Positions 38,204-49,669 of a DNA stretch of 64,000 bases are shown here, in pieces. Location of the stretch: positions 487,501 through 551,500 of the forward strand of contig JAYKKM010000440.1 of assembly GCA_035772405.1 (NCBI GenBank), read 5' to 3'. Made by a program: the position numbers and the translations under genes. The notes under the pieces were generated by a model. That model saw only the letters and a program-made list of their open reading frames with translations. It did no database searches and was not told the DNA's origin. The first letter of the stretch is position 1. Every line of letters begins with the position of its first letter. The DNA comes from Chrysogorgia sp. JL179-B06 (lineage: Eukaryota > Cnidaria > Anthozoa > Scleralcyonacea > Chrysogorgiidae).

Positions 38204-38464
38204 CAATGTTCTTCTCCTAAATTGTTGTCAACTGGGACATTGAAGGAGATACATTTCTTATCCCTCATCACTGAAGGAATACTTGTCATCAAATTTAAGT
38301 CTTTCAAAATTGTTATTTACCTTTTTAAGTATTAAGTTAGTCTGCTAGTATACATGTGTTTAGAATTTTGTTGAAGGAAACCTAGATTATTCAATACATT
38401 GTTTTTGTCATAAAGTACTTTGTAGTCTATTTGCATGATAGCTCGTAGTTAACAGTACATTGAG

Positions 38465-38870
38465 GTTGATTAATCCAATTTGACCAATATCCAAATTGGT
38501 TGAAACTACCATGATTTAAATGTTTACCAACTTAAAATTGATATTGGTTACTATAGCAAGAATATTGGTTAAATTAACCAATATTTAATAGTTAGTGACC
38601 AATATTTAATAGTTACAGTGACCAATATTTTATTGGTTTAAACAACCATTATATATTGGTACTAACCAATTCATATTGGTTGCTGTAACCAAGGTAACTT
38701 GGTTAAAACAACCACCATTTAATTGGTCAGAACAACAATTACCTATTGGTTGTTTTAACCTTTTAATTTTTGGTCATTTCGACCATAATATCAATTGGTT
38801 GAAATGACCAATTTTTAACTGGTTCTCTCAGACTCATTCAGAATGACTTTTTTTTTTTGGTTATTTTAAC
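38465..38870. repeat. TTGGTT/AACCAA dyad array, right end of inner element
   Basis: Dense units such as TATTGGTTAAATTAACCAAT, TATTGGTTGCTGTAACCAA and AATTGGTTGAAATGACCAAT. The final ~80 bp (AACTGGTTCTCTCAG to the terminal repeat) are nearly the same as at 45187-45257, showing the two elements are one family. Confidence 0.88.
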
Positions 38871-38992
38871 CAATCAGTTTTTACAGTGTATGAATACTCA
38901 AGAAAATAAACATTTATAAACCTTGTTGTTCCACTTACATGTTTATTGTGTCGTAATATTCGTCCTTGTGAAACATGGCGCCATTCTGTTCA

Positions 38993-39283
38993 TTATAATT
39001 CAAACCCGTTGCTCGACCCGCTTGGCGGTATACTAATAATAGACGAAGGTAGGTAACTGCCGCTCTCCGATCGACACAAATTCACCACGATAATGGCCAT
39101 AAAATCATTCCAAATGCTTCCATCGGCGCCAAACTTGGGCAGCACCATGTCAGATAGTTCCTTCAACAAACCAACGAACAAAATTTCCGCCTTTACACTC
39201 AACTTTTGAATAAAGCGAAGAAGTTTCAAACCACTTTCACGTCTGCATATGCCTGTGCCAGTTCGTCGCAACACCAACTGTCA
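38993..39283 (-). other. Short reading frame in left arm of palindrome B
   Basis: Minus-strand frame: RRTGTGICRRESGLKLLRFI, KLSVKAEILFVG, LKELSDMVLPKFGADGSIWN, DFMAIIVVNLCRSESGSYLP. The same frame is present in the opposite arm (39430-39680, plus strand) with almost every residue kept but one stop (after LFVG). No family recognised; conservation may merely reflect arm homogenisation. Confidence 0.4.
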
Positions 39284-39429
39284 CGCGTGACGTATTTCCC
39301 GATTTATCCCGACCCTCCCCTCCAAGGCACGTAACAAAAACCTGATTCAACAGTAGTTTTTTTGTTACGTGCCTTGGAGGGGAGAGTCGGGATAAATCGG
39401 GAAATACGTCACGCGTGACAGTTGGTGTT

Positions 39430-39690
39430 GCGACGAACTGGCACAGGCATATGCAGACGTGAAAGTGGTTTGAAACTTCTTCGCTTTATTCAAAAGTTGA
39501 GTGTAAAGGCGGAAATTTTGTTCGTTGGTTAGTTGAAGGAACTATCTGACATGGTGCTGCCCAAGTTTGGCGCCGATGGAAGCATTTGCAATGATTTTAT
39601 GGCCATTATCGTGGTGAATTTGTGTCGATCGGAGAGCGGCAGTTACCTACCTTCCTCTATTATTAGTATACAGCAAACGGGTTCGAAGTA
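39430..39690 (+). other. Mirror copy of the palindrome B reading frame
   Basis: Same sequence as the left-arm frame, read outward on the plus strand; a TAG at ~39532 interrupts it. The 89-codon ORF restarting at 39533 (LKELSDMVLPKFGADGSICN) is its second half. Confidence 0.4.
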
Positions 39691-42514
39691 TAATGCGGCA
39701 GAATGGCGCCAAGTTTCACAAGGAAGAATATTACGACACAATAAACATGTAAGTGGAACAACAAGGTTTATAAATGTTTATTTTGTTGAGTATTCATAGG
39801 TATAATGTTTGATTCATTATAAACGATTATATTTGCATTAATGTCGCCATGTCGCACTGCAACTCGCCCGCCCCAACCCGCAAGGGCTACACTGCAACTG
39901 TCCTAAATCTCACCAAACTTGCAAATATGAAAGACACATACACCTTATGGTAGATATAAATACACATTATTTCATTTATATATTGTAACAATAAACTGCA
40001 AATAATAGATGAAAATATCCTCTAATTTTGACAAATCGAATAAATTCCAATATAAACACAAATTGGCGCATGAACTTGGGCCACCTGTGGTATTTTGTGA
40101 TGGTTTTCAAAAGGACTCGTTGCTTTCCTAGTCGTGGGCTTTAGACGAGGTCACGAGGATTGCAGTCAGATTTTAAAAGGTAGGTCACATTCAGTTTAAT
40201 CAGTAATATTTGTATATCATTTGATTGAGTCGGCACTAGCTATTGAATAAGCTGTTTAATAAATAATGCGCATTTATTTATTCCCTGTTCTTATTCAATT
40301 GTTTGTTTTCATTATATTATTGTAATCAAATGATTGGATGGTTATTTTAGAGGGTTATTTTTGAGTTGTGTTTGCCTGTATGTTCGGCCAGCGGCCTGAC
40401 AATTTACTGATAGTGATACTGTAGCTGTTATATTTTCGAGATTCGATTTTAACGAAGACTTTACAATCAGCATAACATAGTTCGAAATTATTTATATATC
40501 ATACTCAAACATCAAAGTTCCCAATTGGTTAGAAAATGTTTATGTTTCTCATGCAAGCCATACTGCTTCTACTGGCCCATACAAGTCTGTTGTGCATGAT
40601 TTTATACAAAATGAATCAGATGACATCAAGAAAATATTATTGGCGTATTGCACAGTTTGTAGTTATTCATGCATGTGTGTTTATACAGTATTATAATACA
40701 TTTACTGTATCATTGACTCAGCATCTCAATCTAGCATGAGTGTTATTTTCTCTCAGATAAAGCCCTGAGTTATTACTTATTATCAAACAAAACTTAAGCA
40801 GTTAAATATATACAGGATATTACACGGTGGTGCAAAGAAATGAATTTTATCTTTGAGTGGTGAAAACAATATTTTACGAATGAGCGCAGCGAATAAGTAA
40901 ACTATTGTTTACACCACTTGAAGATAAAATTCATATCTTCAAGCCATCTTGTAATTTTCTTTTTATTATATAGATTCAATGCAAAAGGTGGGAAAATGTT
41001 TAATCATGTGATCGATATCTTCACTACTGAGGATATGGAAAATATGTCACTGCATATTTATTAGTAAAACACTCCCATCTATATAATAAATACATACATG
41101 TATGTCATATCACAGTGGTCATATGATTATGCCAGGTGTAAGTGTATTAAATAATAACTTGAGTTACTTATATAAATTAGATATTACATGGTGGTGACAA
41201 GATATAAATTTTATGTTCATGTGGCAGTGACGCACTACGGGTGTGCAAACGGTGCACCGCACCACGAAGTTGGGCCGAGGGGTCCATCCGGCAAATTGCC
41301 ACTTTTTATCAATGGTGCTATTATTAATAATAGTTTCTTAAAAATAATGGATACACTACAAAAAAGTGATTTGTGGTCTTTAGATTTTACTCAAAGGTGC
41401 TCTCGCAGGAAATGTCATTTCAGAGACCCTAAATTCAAAAAAATTCTGGACCCCTTGCATACATGTTGTCACTTTGTGGGAGGGGGGCCCAAGCTGGTTT
41501 CTTTCACCGGGGCCCACACCACGTTGTGCCGCCACTGTCATGTCATATTGTGGCAAGAAAGTTCCTGCCTTCTCCATAGACATTTTTTTGTTTTCTGGCA
41601 AATGTGAACAATTATATTTCCATGATAACAAATGGCAGGAATCAATATCTTGTAGTTATCTCAGGGGCACTTTAAGATCAATGCTTACAGAAATTTCATA
41701 CAATGGTACACAGCTTGCACGTTGCTTGAGTTACCATGATTAAACTCACTCAATATAATACAAGTCTTAACGTTTTGAAAATTGACATTTAAAGCATTTA
41801 TTTACTAACATATAATATTGATTCCAGGATTTTCTTGACTTAATTCAACAGTCATCATCATTTTCGTATTATATCCAGTCATCATATGAAAACATGATAA
41901 TGCCAAACAAGTTACATGTACGGTATGTGCCTTATATGGGAAGAAGTTCCTGGGATCATCATACATGACAGAAAAAAGAAAATAAAGACATTCTGCTTTG
42001 TCTGTGTGAAAGTCATCTTTGTAATCGGTTAGTATCTATTATGTATTGTGAAATTTGAATTACTGTATAATGTATTACATTTTTGCATATTGTGTACATG
42101 ACAGTCATAATTAGCTTAAGATGCCATTTAATTAGTAGAAGGGTTAACAGCTCTGTGACATCTCATACTATACACATCCATAAGTTAGTATGGGTGGGCT
42201 ACCTAAGCATAAGCCACAATAGTTCCTAAATTATTTTTAATTAGCACTGTCACTTAAATTGAATTGAACCTGTCTCAAATAACTACCTAAATGACTATAC
42301 CTAGTCAAATGACTACCTAACGGATAAAATGCCTTTACTAATTAGCAGCTTCCTTAAGACACTGGAAATTTGCCCTCGCCCTAGGGTCAAAAGAGACTTC
42401 AAAAAGTTCATTTTTCTCATGCAAGCTATGTTTGCTTCTACTGACCTTACAAGTCTGTACGAGTTAGAGGACAATCAAGAAAATATCCACGCATGCCATT
42501 GTGTGTTATATTTA

Positions 42515-42690
42515 AGAAATAGAAAACATTTTCCGTGTTTACATACAGTTATAGAAACATGAGTGGAAGTTTGGGAGAAATTAGTGGGAACACGAGCCCG
42601 CAGGGCGAGTGTTTCCACACTATTTTGAGTTCTCTCAAACTTTTACGAGTGTTTCTATAACTGTATGTAAACACGGAAAGATGTTTTTTG
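42515..42690. repeat. Hairpin repeat, copy 2
   Basis: CCGTGTTTACATACAGTTAT then GAAACATGAGTGG mirror into CGAGTGTTTCTATAACTG and ATGTAAACACGG around the loop ACACGAGCCCGCAGGGCGAG. Homologous to the hairpin at 36510-36695. Confidence 0.85.
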
Positions 42691-42997
42691 AACATAAACG
42701 CTCTTAACTGTGAAGAAAAGCACCCAATCTTCTCGCTTTTTTTCTTGTTGGCTCTCACAGAACATATTTATTGACATTTTAGCTGTTTGTGAGCAAAGGT
42801 TCGTCTTGCAGTCCATTTTATAAAAATGGCGGGAAAAATCCATGTTTACATACAGTTATATAAACATGGCTCTTAGCCAATCAGTGCGCAAGTTTTCAAA
42901 ATGTTATTTGATAAACAGTGTTATAATACATTTAAAATTGACTCATCACTTTATTCTTGCTTGAGTGTTATTTTCTCTCAAATAATGTCCTGACTCA

Positions 42998-43258
42998 TTA
43001 GGCCACACCAATTTAATTGTTCGGGCGTGGATCTGACCGACCCTGTTTTTGTGAAACCAAATAAAATAAAATTTGTACCTATCATTTACTTTGATCAAAA
43101 ATTGGTTATTTTTGTGCTTTTCACCCTCGTACCTAGGCTTTTCACCTGCTAGGCAGGTGAAAAGACTGAGTACGAGCTTGTACTTTTTTATTTTCATTTT
43201 TCCGACCGACCCTAACAATTTTGAATCCGTGCCCTGAAGTATCAAATTGGTGTGGCCT
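42998..43258. mobile_element. Small inverted-ended insertion
   Basis: GGCCACACCAATTT at 43001 pairs with AAATTGGTGTGGCC ending at about 43258. Inner mirrored CTAGGCTTTTCACCTG/CAGGTGAAAAG lies around 43132-43165. About 260 bp, noncoding, inserted in the duplicated unit. Confidence 0.7.
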
Positions 43259-43632
43259 TATCCAACCAAACTTGAACAGTTAAACTTGAATATATGTATA
43301 TATGCCATGGTGTACTGTATGAGGGATATTACAGTACATGGTTGTCTCAGCAGTCAAGATATGAATTTTATATTCAGGTGGCAAGAATGCCACTCAGCTC
43401 TTGTATTGTATGTAGTGGATTATGGATTCTATGTCTGATTTTATTTCCTGCCTTCTCCATGAGAAACATTGTAGCTTAAATTTATTTATGAAAACGTTTT
43501 GCTACACAGCATGCATGATGCTTAAGTTACCATTATTAAACTCACTCAACATAACCCATCTTTAGCATTTGAAAATTGACATTTAAAACATTTACAGTAT
43601 TTAGTAACACAATCATATAATTTTGATTTCAG

Positions 43633-43752
43633 GATATTCGTGACTTAATTCAATGGAAATTACCATATGAGAACATGAAAAATGCCAAACAAGTTACATT
43701 TATGTGCCATATTTGGGAAGAAATTCCTGGGATCATCATCCATGACAGATGA
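43633..43752 (+). other. Candidate terminal exon with polyA signal
   Basis: After an acceptor (TTTGATTTCAG), a 39-codon open frame reads DIRDLIQWKLPYENMKNAKQ, VTFMCHIWEEIPGIIIHDR, then TGA, with AATAAA at 43758-43763. The paralogous segment at ~41828-41950 (in unit 1) has lost the frame. This looks like the last exon of a gene carried by the outer element or captured by it. Protein family not recognised. Confidence 0.4.
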
Positions 43753-43977
43753 AAGAAAATAAAGATATTCTACTCTAGGCTGTTTGAACGTCATCTTTGT
43801 AATTGGGTATAGTATTGTGAATTACTGTTAAAATTACATTTTTATCTTGTAGCTGACATATTTACATATTGTGTATGTGGCAGTCATGTCCTAATTAGCT
43901 CTTACCGTTTAGTTAATAGAAGAGTTAACAACTCTGTGACAACTCATAAATCCATAGAAATACAAGTTGCTATGGGC

Positions 43978-44580
43978 TAACTAAGCAGCCACAATAGATT
44001 CTGAATTATCTTTAATTAGCAATGTCACTAAAATTGCATTTGAATCTGTGACAAATTACTACCTAGCTAATATATGGTATATATTATATAAAATACAGGA
44101 AGGATATTAGCTAAAATCCTTCTCTCCCATGCAGTTGGTGTCAAGAACTTTTTTACATGTTTAACATCAGCAAATGACCCTGGAGGTTAGGCTAACTAGA
44201 TATAATATGCAAAGGAGAAATAAGAGAACTTCACTGTATCGAAAAATACTTAAGTAAGAGTACTTACGTATATTCATGGATGATGTGTCGGACGATGTGT
44301 CCTTCTTTATCTGACGTGAAGAAGGACGCATCGTCCGAAACGTCGTCCATGAATATATGTATAAGTATACTCTTAAGTATTTTTCGACACATTGAAGTTC
44401 TCGTATTTCTCCTTTTCATATTATATCCAGTTCTTTTGAGAACTTAGCAGCTTTCATATTTTTTCTTAGTTAGGCTAACTAGGTTTGCCACATGTTCAAA
44501 TGCACTTTTAGTGACAATGCTAATTAAAGATAATTTAAGATATATTGTGGCTGCTTAGTGCTTAGATTGCCCATACCAAC
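43978..44580. repeat. Nested foldbacks in outer element
   Basis: Outer pair: CTAACTAAGCAGCCACAATA with TTATCTTTAATTAGCAATGT (43978-44060) mirrors 44465-44575. Inner pair: GAGAAATAAGAGAACTTCA and CGAAAAATACTTAAGTA (44214-44255) mirror 44372-44412, and the tip is a tight hairpin GACGATG(T/C)GTCCTTCTT / AAGAAGGACGCATCGTC at about 44292-44337. Confidence 0.82.
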
Positions 44581-44929
44581 TTGTATATGTCTGGATTTAT
44601 GAGTTGTCACAGTCACGTAATATGCTAATTATGTCACTGTATACACACCAAATTATAAACATTTTGCTGCACGATTAGGATGTTAAATTAATAACATTAA
44701 ACATTAGGTAACTTGTAGCATTTTGCTGCATAATTGCTTTACTGGTTGCTAGGTGGTGTCAAAAACTTTTTAAGCAACCTTAAGCATTGATGTGTACTTA
44801 TGTCTATAGGATATTTAATGAATCGTTGTATGGTAATTTCTATGCAATTAAATATGTTAGGATTATTTCTCATATTTTTGCTTGACTTTTTATGTATAAC
44901 TTTTTAAAATCTAGAAACTGGTTAAATCT

Positions 44930-45235
44930 GTCATTTTCGTTTCAACCAATATTAAATTGGTTAAAATGGCAACAGGCAACCAATGTCTATTGGTTGTCTC
45001 AGTTGTATCTGCTTGCCCAATAATCATTGGTTAAACTGACCATTTTTTTATTGGTTGTACTCACCAAAACCTAATTGGTTATAACCAAATGTTATTGGTT
45101 GGATAACCGATACTAATTGGTCGTTTTAACCAAATTAATATTGATTATTCTAACCAATATGGTTTTGGTTACTATGACCAATTTTTAACTGGTTCTCTCA
45201 GTTGCATTCAGATGACCTTTTTTTTTTGGTTATTT
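44930..45235. repeat. TTGGTT/AACCAA dyad array, right end of outer element
   Basis: Repeated units including TATTGGTTGTCTCAG, AATTGGTTATAACCAAAT and ATTGGTTGGATAACCGAT, leading into the terminal repeat at 45227-45257. Confidence 0.85.
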
Positions 45236-45834
45236 CAACCAATCATTTTTTACAGTGTATTTCTAAAATTCTATTAAGCCCAAGAATATACAATAAAAAT
45301 TTCAAATAATCAAATGCTGTCATACAAATATAAACACGAAGTAAATACCGAAACTACAGACCGCTTTACAAAAGTGCAGGAGTCTAATTTCTAACAAAAT
45401 AATCTCGCGGGTTATTCTGTACAAACCATTGTGTTCCATTATAAAAGGCAGAGACTAGCTGCGCTTACCTGTCCTAGTTGACGGTTGAAATGCTGAATCA
45501 TGACACAACGTGATAGAAATATCCTGAATATCAGACCTTTATTTTATATCCAGGCTCGTCTTCCCCTAACAGACAACCAGTCCTTTATCCTACATCATAT
45601 TTAATACTGTAAGTCCACAAAATCCCTGTTTCGCTGGGTCGACCATTTCGATAAATCGAAATTTCAGCTCGCGCGTGCGCAGTAGCATGTTAACATAAAA
45701 CCGGGGGACACATCTTATATATTCGAGACATATATAAAGTAAATTGAAGTCAAAACACCACGGAATAATAATGTGCCACCCCCGGATGTTAACACCAGTG
45801 AGTAGCCATAATAATATTTGTACTCGGTCACTCA

Positions 45835-45983
<149 letters not shown>

Positions 45984-48464
45984 CGTGTGAATTTTCGCCA
46001 CTCATCACAATACTGCAAAGTTTTAAAAACTTTGCACTAGAAACGACTATATGAAAACAAGGCTTAATCCTGGTATTCACTAGCGCATAAACACAAGATC
46101 AATACGAAAACAAAGGATGATTTATCCTCTGGGAATTGCGAAGACAAAACAACGAGAATTTTTTTTGTTTCATCTTTTGTTCTGTTCTTGGGTTATGCTT
46201 GAACTATGTTCTTATGCTCACACTTATGTCGACGCTTATGTTGCAGACTTGACTTAATTCCCTTGTTTTTTCCTTTTGTGTTGTCTTATGCTTATGTAGA
46301 CAGTGAAAACCAGGCAGTGCGTACTTAAAAAAATGTCATTGTTCATTTTTAAATTGTAAATATTCAAAATATAAATTCGTCCGTTTCATTTCAAACTGTC
46401 TAGACTTGCCACAAGTCCACCACTCTTGTCTTGCCTCTTGTGTTCTTGTCTTGTGTCGTCACAACGAGCGACGAAGTCGTGAGTGAAGTCGCGACTACTA
46501 TGCAGATTGGCAATTTTGGCACGAAAATAAACTGTACCTGTAGGACGTGCTTAATAAGTGACGGATGTATTGACAAGTTTCGAACCATGTTGATAACTTG
46601 ATTGAGTTGTATTAGACAAGGTTAGACTCCTTTTTAGTGCAAAGTTGAAAACGTTGCAGTATTGTGATGAGGGGCGAAAATTCACACGATATATAGAGTC
46701 AGCGACAGTAGTGTTAACATCTGAGAGTTCCGGGTGTTGCGGCAACCTTATTATTTCGTAGTATTTTGGTACTTCAATTTACTTTCGTGAGTGGAAAAGT
46801 GATTGTGAAGTTCCTGGACAATTAGACCATTAAGTGAGTTATCGATGGGTTTTTTACGTGTCAAATTGTAATGCAGTTAGATTTCGATATCTTGAATATT
46901 TCATAATATGTCTCGAATATAAGATGGTCCCCTGGGTTTTTATGTTAACATGCTACTGCGCACGCGCGAGCTTGAGTTTTGATAATATCGAAACAAAACA
47001 TGGCGACCCAAAGGAGCGTGCGATATATTTCGTCTCGAAACAGGTATTTTGTGGACTTACAGAACTAAATATGGTGCAGGATAAAGGATTGGTTGTCTAG
47101 CTGTTATGGGAAGACGAGCCTGGATATAAAATAAAGTTCTGACATTCAGGATATTTCTGTCATTGTCACGTAGAGTCTGCACGCAGGCTATATTCAACAT
47201 GTCATGTAAGGCCTAATCTCATAATTTACATTGAGTTCGGCACATGTGAAGTTCGACATTTGACCTGGGCGTAAGCGCAGCGTACAGTAATGATGTATTG
47301 ATACTCTTAGTCTCTGTGAATAACCTGCGAGGTTATTTTGTTAGAAATTTATAGACTCCTGCAGCACTTTTGTAAAGCGTATTATTTACGTTCTGTAGTT
47401 TCGGTATTTACTTCGTGTAATATTGTATCAGAATTTGATTCTTTGAAATTTTTATTGTATATTCTTGGGCTTAGATACATGAGCTGTTCAGCTTTAATAC
47501 GAGTACCGATTTGACAGCTTGTATTATAGAAATCGTCTGTACTTTGTTTTGTATGGTCGCGACATTTTGGTGCTGTTGTGCATAAGCACTGTTACTGTAG
47601 GTTGTTGAAACATAATGAACTTCCTCGATATGACCAATAAAGACATGCCTTGTTCCTTGGCCATTTATTGGCTGGATAATTGTAGCCTCTGAGAAATTTT
47701 GTGCTGTTCCAATAATATGAATTGTCAAATTAAGAGCATTTGAAACTGCCTGAATAATTCTATTATTAACCAACTTATTAATGTTAACCCAGGGTGTGGG
47801 GACACCGATGGGATATTGACTGATTGACTTTTTCTGTGACAATAAAATAATTTTAATACTAACTACATGTACTTAATGACCAAGAGTGAGGTCTTTACGA
47901 TAAAATATCTAAGCTGTATTGGCCAAGCAACAGCTGCCAAGGTTTGGTATTTTACTGTAAAGACCGAACAGTGTCCATTATATGGCACTTTTTATTACAA
48001 AATCAATCATCTATTTCTTGGTCTTTGGACTTTGCTTCCTTTAACTTCGTCAAAACACTGGACTAACATTATTTTCTGTTATTTGTTTCACGTCTGGATA
48101 CTAAAATTTACTTTTATAATGTTTATTGTCATTTATTTTGCAGCTCTTATTGAGGATTTTGTGTTTCTTTCCCAATAATCACAGGGCATTAGCCAGTGAA
48201 ATGTTATTCAATATTCATAGACACAGTTGCCATAATGTTCTATCCAACTTATTACCTTTATCAACCTTGTGATTAAAATAATATAGATCAAGAATTGTTT
48301 TTCTAACCATTAGTGTATCAACTATCAATAATACTGCACCTTTATAAGCAAGCGATCTAAAATCCTGCACGGCATTAAACTTGTGTCATGCATTATGCTA
48401 CTGTTTTATTTAATACGATACATAATTCTATAAAACTTTGCACTGTCCTTGGGACCTAGTTTTC

Positions 48465-48880
48465 ATTATCATGGCTCCTTCAATAGTTTCTACACCAACT
48501 ATACGACATTTCAACATATGTGATACGCCACAATAAGGTCACGTTTGAATATGAGCTTGTTATTGGCTAGATTAATGACACACCTCCAGTTACACCCCAG
48601 TCCAAAAATCCACCGGTAGATTTGGCGCGTTGCAAGTGGAAAAGTAATTCCTTGCGTAAAAGCAACGGGCGGAAATACTGGAAAGGACTTTGGGAAAGCC
48701 TACAAACTGTGTTGAATTTTAGTTAACTGGCATTTTTCCATCGGTTCGTCTTTAATTAATTTCAGTGTTTTTCATAAACTATCATCAACCTTAAACTTGT
48801 CAATAATTTGATGAGAGCCAAAAGAGTTTTGCCTTAAAAATGGATTGAAGCTTCTTGTTTTTCATAAACTACAATTACCT
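48465..48880. other. No feature recognised
   Basis: Unique AT-rich sequence between palindrome A and the next hairpin element. A TTTTTCATAAACTA word occurs twice (48768, 48859). Confidence 0.45.
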
Positions 48881-49351
48881 TTAAAGGGGAACTGTACCCA
48901 AAAATGAATTACTTTTAGATAAAAGGCCTTTAAGTATAAAGTTTGGAAATGTTAATAGTTTTACGGTATCTGCTCTTGTACTCGAGAAATAACGTTTTCA
49001 TTCTCGTCTTTTATGCTTCTGGACGCCGCCATTTTCGAGTTTGCTCGACGGCTCAGACTCGAGGTCCAGCGGGGGTTTATTTTCAATTTGACGTCACTTG
49101 AGTGCAAGGAACAAAAGAAAAGCACTCAATGACGTCAAATTGAAAAGAAAACCACCGCTGTACATCAATCCTGCATGAGCCGTCAAACAAACTCGAAAAT
49201 GGCGTCGTCCAGACGCATAAAATACGAGAATGAAAACGTTATTTCTCGAGTACAAGAGCAGATATCGTAAAACTATTAACATTTCTAAACATTATACTCA
49301 AAGCACTTTTATTTAAAAGTAATTTATTTTTTGGGTACAGTTCCCCTTTAA
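48881..49351. mobile_element. TTAA-flanked hairpin element (AGGGGAACTG ends)
   Basis: TTAA|AGGGGAACTGTACCCAAAA at 48881 mirrors TTTTGGGTACAGTTCCCCT|TTAA ending 49351. The arms extend ~190 bp (CTCGAGAAATAACGTTTTCA against TGAAAACGTTATTTCTCGAG) to a ~90-bp centre with a second mirrored pair GACGTCA. Highly symmetrical, noncoding, with target site TTAA. Confidence 0.88.
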
Positions 49352-49384
49352 AGATGATACATGGACGATCGTTAAGTTCAATTT

Positions 49385-49458
49385 TCTCTAAAAATATTCC
49401 TCGGACAGGGGTCGAACCTGTAACATTCGGATTGCCGGACATGAACAACACACCATAG
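49385..49458 (-). repeat. tRNA-like sequence
   Basis: On the minus strand a box B/T-arm ACAGGTTCGACCCCTGT with CCGAGG acceptor-like end (about 49395-49415) follows a plausible D-arm region and CCGGCAATCCGAATG middle. A full cloverleaf could not be confirmed by eye; it may be a tRNA-derived repeat. Confidence 0.35.
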
Positions 49459-49669
49459 CATTGCTGAAATATAGCGACTTCTGCCTCATGACCATTAAAT
49501 TATTGTAATCGTTACTGGGATATGTATATATTTTTAGAAGGTCTGTGGCGCCCTTAAAACTTCCCACTTTTATAACGAGTTAACATATACATACTACACG
49601 AAGACCAAAAATATAAATGTACAGTTTAACTCAAAAGTGGTCTACATATTTTATATCAATCTTGAATAT

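Larger units (their letters stand above)
29974..38888. mobile_element. Inner CACTG-ended DNA element, 8,915 bp, TA target duplication
   Basis: Terminal inverted repeats CACTGTAAAAACTGATTGG... at 29974 and the complement closing at 38888 are identical for ~31 bases. TA flanks both (29972-29973, 38889-38890). The mirror arm of palindrome B preserves the empty site with one TA (39797-39798) between matching flanks, proving a 2-bp TA duplication. Subterminal TTGGTT arrays occupy 29995-30375 and 38465-38870. The interior holds a conserved coding fragment on the minus strand (30718-30915), exon-like pieces on the plus strand (36135-38203), a LINE and several hairpins. This identifies a mobile family present at least four times in the window. 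Confidence 0.92.
29683..40092. repeat. Inner palindrome B, left arm split by the 8.9-kb element
   Basis: Left arm 29683-29971 plus 38891-39339; right arm 39357-40092 with a hinge of only ~17 bp. The centre is striking: GTCACGCGTGACGTATTTCC and ATCCCGACCCTCCCCTCC mirror into GGAGGGGAGAGTCGGGAT and GGAAATACGTCACGCGTGAC. Outer limits are CACAGGTGGCCCAAG (29683) against CTTGGGCCACCTGTG (to 40092). Each arm contains a copy of the same short reading frame (see 38993 and 39430). Confidence 0.9.
40490..43965. repeat. Diverged tandem duplication within the outer element (~1.6-kb units)
   Basis: Unit 1 about 40520-42180, unit 2 about 42395-43965. Shared words in the same order: TTTCTCATGCAAGC, GAGTGTTATTTTCTCTCA, GATATTACA..TGGT, CTTGACTTAATTCAA, AATGCCAAACAAGTTACAT, CCTGGGATCATCAT, GTCATCTTTGTAAT. 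Identity looks around 75%. Unit 2 additionally contains the second hairpin repeat and a ~300-bp insertion (42990-43260) bounded by mirrored GCCACACCAATTT/AAATTGGTGTGGCC. Confidence 0.8.
28465..45257. mobile_element. Outer CACTG-ended, TA-flanked DNA element (16.8 kb with nested insertions)
   Basis: Left end TA|CACTGTAAAAAACGACTGG at 28463; right end complement of CACTGTAAAAAATGATTGG, closing 45257, then TA (45258-45259). Both ends run into arrays of TTGGT-n-ACCAA dyads (28485-28790 and 44930-45235). Flanking sequence is joined in the opposite arm of palindrome A, which lacks ~40 bp right at the junction. CACTG termini with 2-bp TA duplications suggest a CACTA/Mirage/Chapaev-type relative, similar in style to fish EnSpm-like elements; superfamily is inference. 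No complete transposase is visible. The interior holds palindrome B, element 29974-38888 and a tandemly duplicated segment. Confidence 0.82.

Noticed and set aside
49385..49458. A functional tRNA gene on the minus strand
   Set aside because: The T-arm and part of the acceptor are convincing, but I could not pair a full cloverleaf or anticodon arm; kept only as tRNA-like.
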